A stretch of 13,247 bases of DNA from Pontiellaceae bacterium. GTDB lineage: Bacteria; Verrucomicrobiota; Kiritimatiellia; Kiritimatiellales; Tichowtungiaceae. The notes beneath the pieces were generated by a model. It was not told the origin of the DNA and made no database searches. It saw only the letters and a program-made list of their open reading frames with translations. The stretch is taken from assembly GCA_025457785.1 (NCBI GenBank), contig JALOTS010000043.1, forward strand, positions 1 through 13,247. The letters are read 5' to 3'. Position numbers and translations under genes: made by a program. This document shows positions 13,023-13,247 of the stretch, one piece after another (the stretch's first letter is position 1; every line of letters starts with the position of its first letter).

Positions 13023-13247
13023 TCAGATCTTGGACTTTTCGATCGCCATCACCAGCCCCGACCATTCATTATCGCAATCACGAACAATTTCGCGTCCGCC
13101 CAGCCGTACAAACGTATCCGCTACGCCATCCAGTTCCGCTTCCCGAATACCGGTCAGCAGCAGATAGCTTCCCGCCACGCGCAGCAGTATCGCCGCGTTG
13201 TCAATCAGCAATGAAGAATAAATATTGGCGCAAACGATATCATATTT
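13023..13247 (-). CDS. prmA: C-terminal fragment of PrmA-like methyltransferase (5' end outside window)
   Basis: Only the last 74 codons are inside the window; the frame is open to the right edge and ends with TGA at 13023-13025. The visible part reads 'YDIVCANIYSSLLIDNAAI' followed by 'VAGSYLLLTGIREAELDGV' and ends 'NEWSGLVMAIEKSKI'. The 'YDxVxANI' strand, the hydrophobic 'SYLLLTGI' strand and the late 'EW' resemble the end of the ribosomal protein L11 methyltransferase PrmA, a class I SAM-dependent enzyme. SAM-binding residues lie outside the window, so another class I methyltransferase is possible. It is the first visible gene of the minus-strand operon with manC and ruvX. Confidence 0.6.
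   Translation of the reverse strand, partial: KYDIVCANIYSSLLIDNAAILLRVAGSYLLLTGIREAELDGVADTFVRLGGREIVRDCDNEWSGLVMAIEKSKI

Noticed and set aside
12357..13214. 285-codon plus-strand frame opposite manC and the methyltransferase
   Set aside because: Arg/His/Gln-rich shadow with no ribosome site or recognisable domain; the minus-strand genes explain the region.

Overview
The window is a compact, moderately GC-rich bacterial chromosome segment (13,247 bp). It holds 13 protein-coding genes in four transcription blocks. No RNA genes, CRISPR arrays or complete mobile elements are seen. The organism looks Gram-negative: there is a TorF-type outer-membrane beta-barrel, a secreted PQQ-type propeller with the 'WPxWRGPxxxGxS' opening common in Planctomycetota/Verrucomicrobiota relatives, and an Fe-S/radical-SAM cluster that suggests an anaerobic lifestyle. 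My best guess is a member of the PVC group (Kiritimatiellota, Lentisphaerota or Verrucomicrobiota). This is inference from protein style, not a database match.

Left block (1-4692, all minus strand). In transcription order it encodes a secreted beta-propeller protein, a dicluster [4Fe-4S] ferredoxin-like protein, a 166-211 bp gap filled with 66-bp structured tandem repeats, a radical SAM protein, and a DUF116-polyprenyl synthetase fusion running off the left edge. The radical SAM and fusion genes overlap by 4 bp. This is the best candidate here for an undescribed pathway: redox, radical chemistry and isoprenoid-type catalysis in one neighbourhood. Three repeat types sit in or around these genes: a possible REP-like tail at the left edge, the 66-bp repeats, and an 8-bp degenerate repeat inside the ferredoxin gene.

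Nitrogen block (5117-7640, plus). A 424-bp divergent intergenic region with two similar inverted repeats precedes amt (ammonium channel), a PII protein lacking the usual uridylylated Tyr51, and a TorF-like outer-membrane barrel. A strong terminator closes the block at 7661-7691.

Aspartate-family block (7775-11007, plus). Homoserine dehydrogenase and aspartate kinase flank a tightly packed DUF4160/DUF2442 gene pair, with gaps of only 1-2 bp. A bidirectional terminator separates this block from the next.

Right block (11028-13247, minus). In transcription order: the C-terminal end of a probable PrmA-like methyltransferase (cut by the window), mannose-1-phosphate guanylyltransferase, a small four-helix membrane protein of unknown function, and RuvX/YqgF. 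These genes are closely spaced or overlapping.
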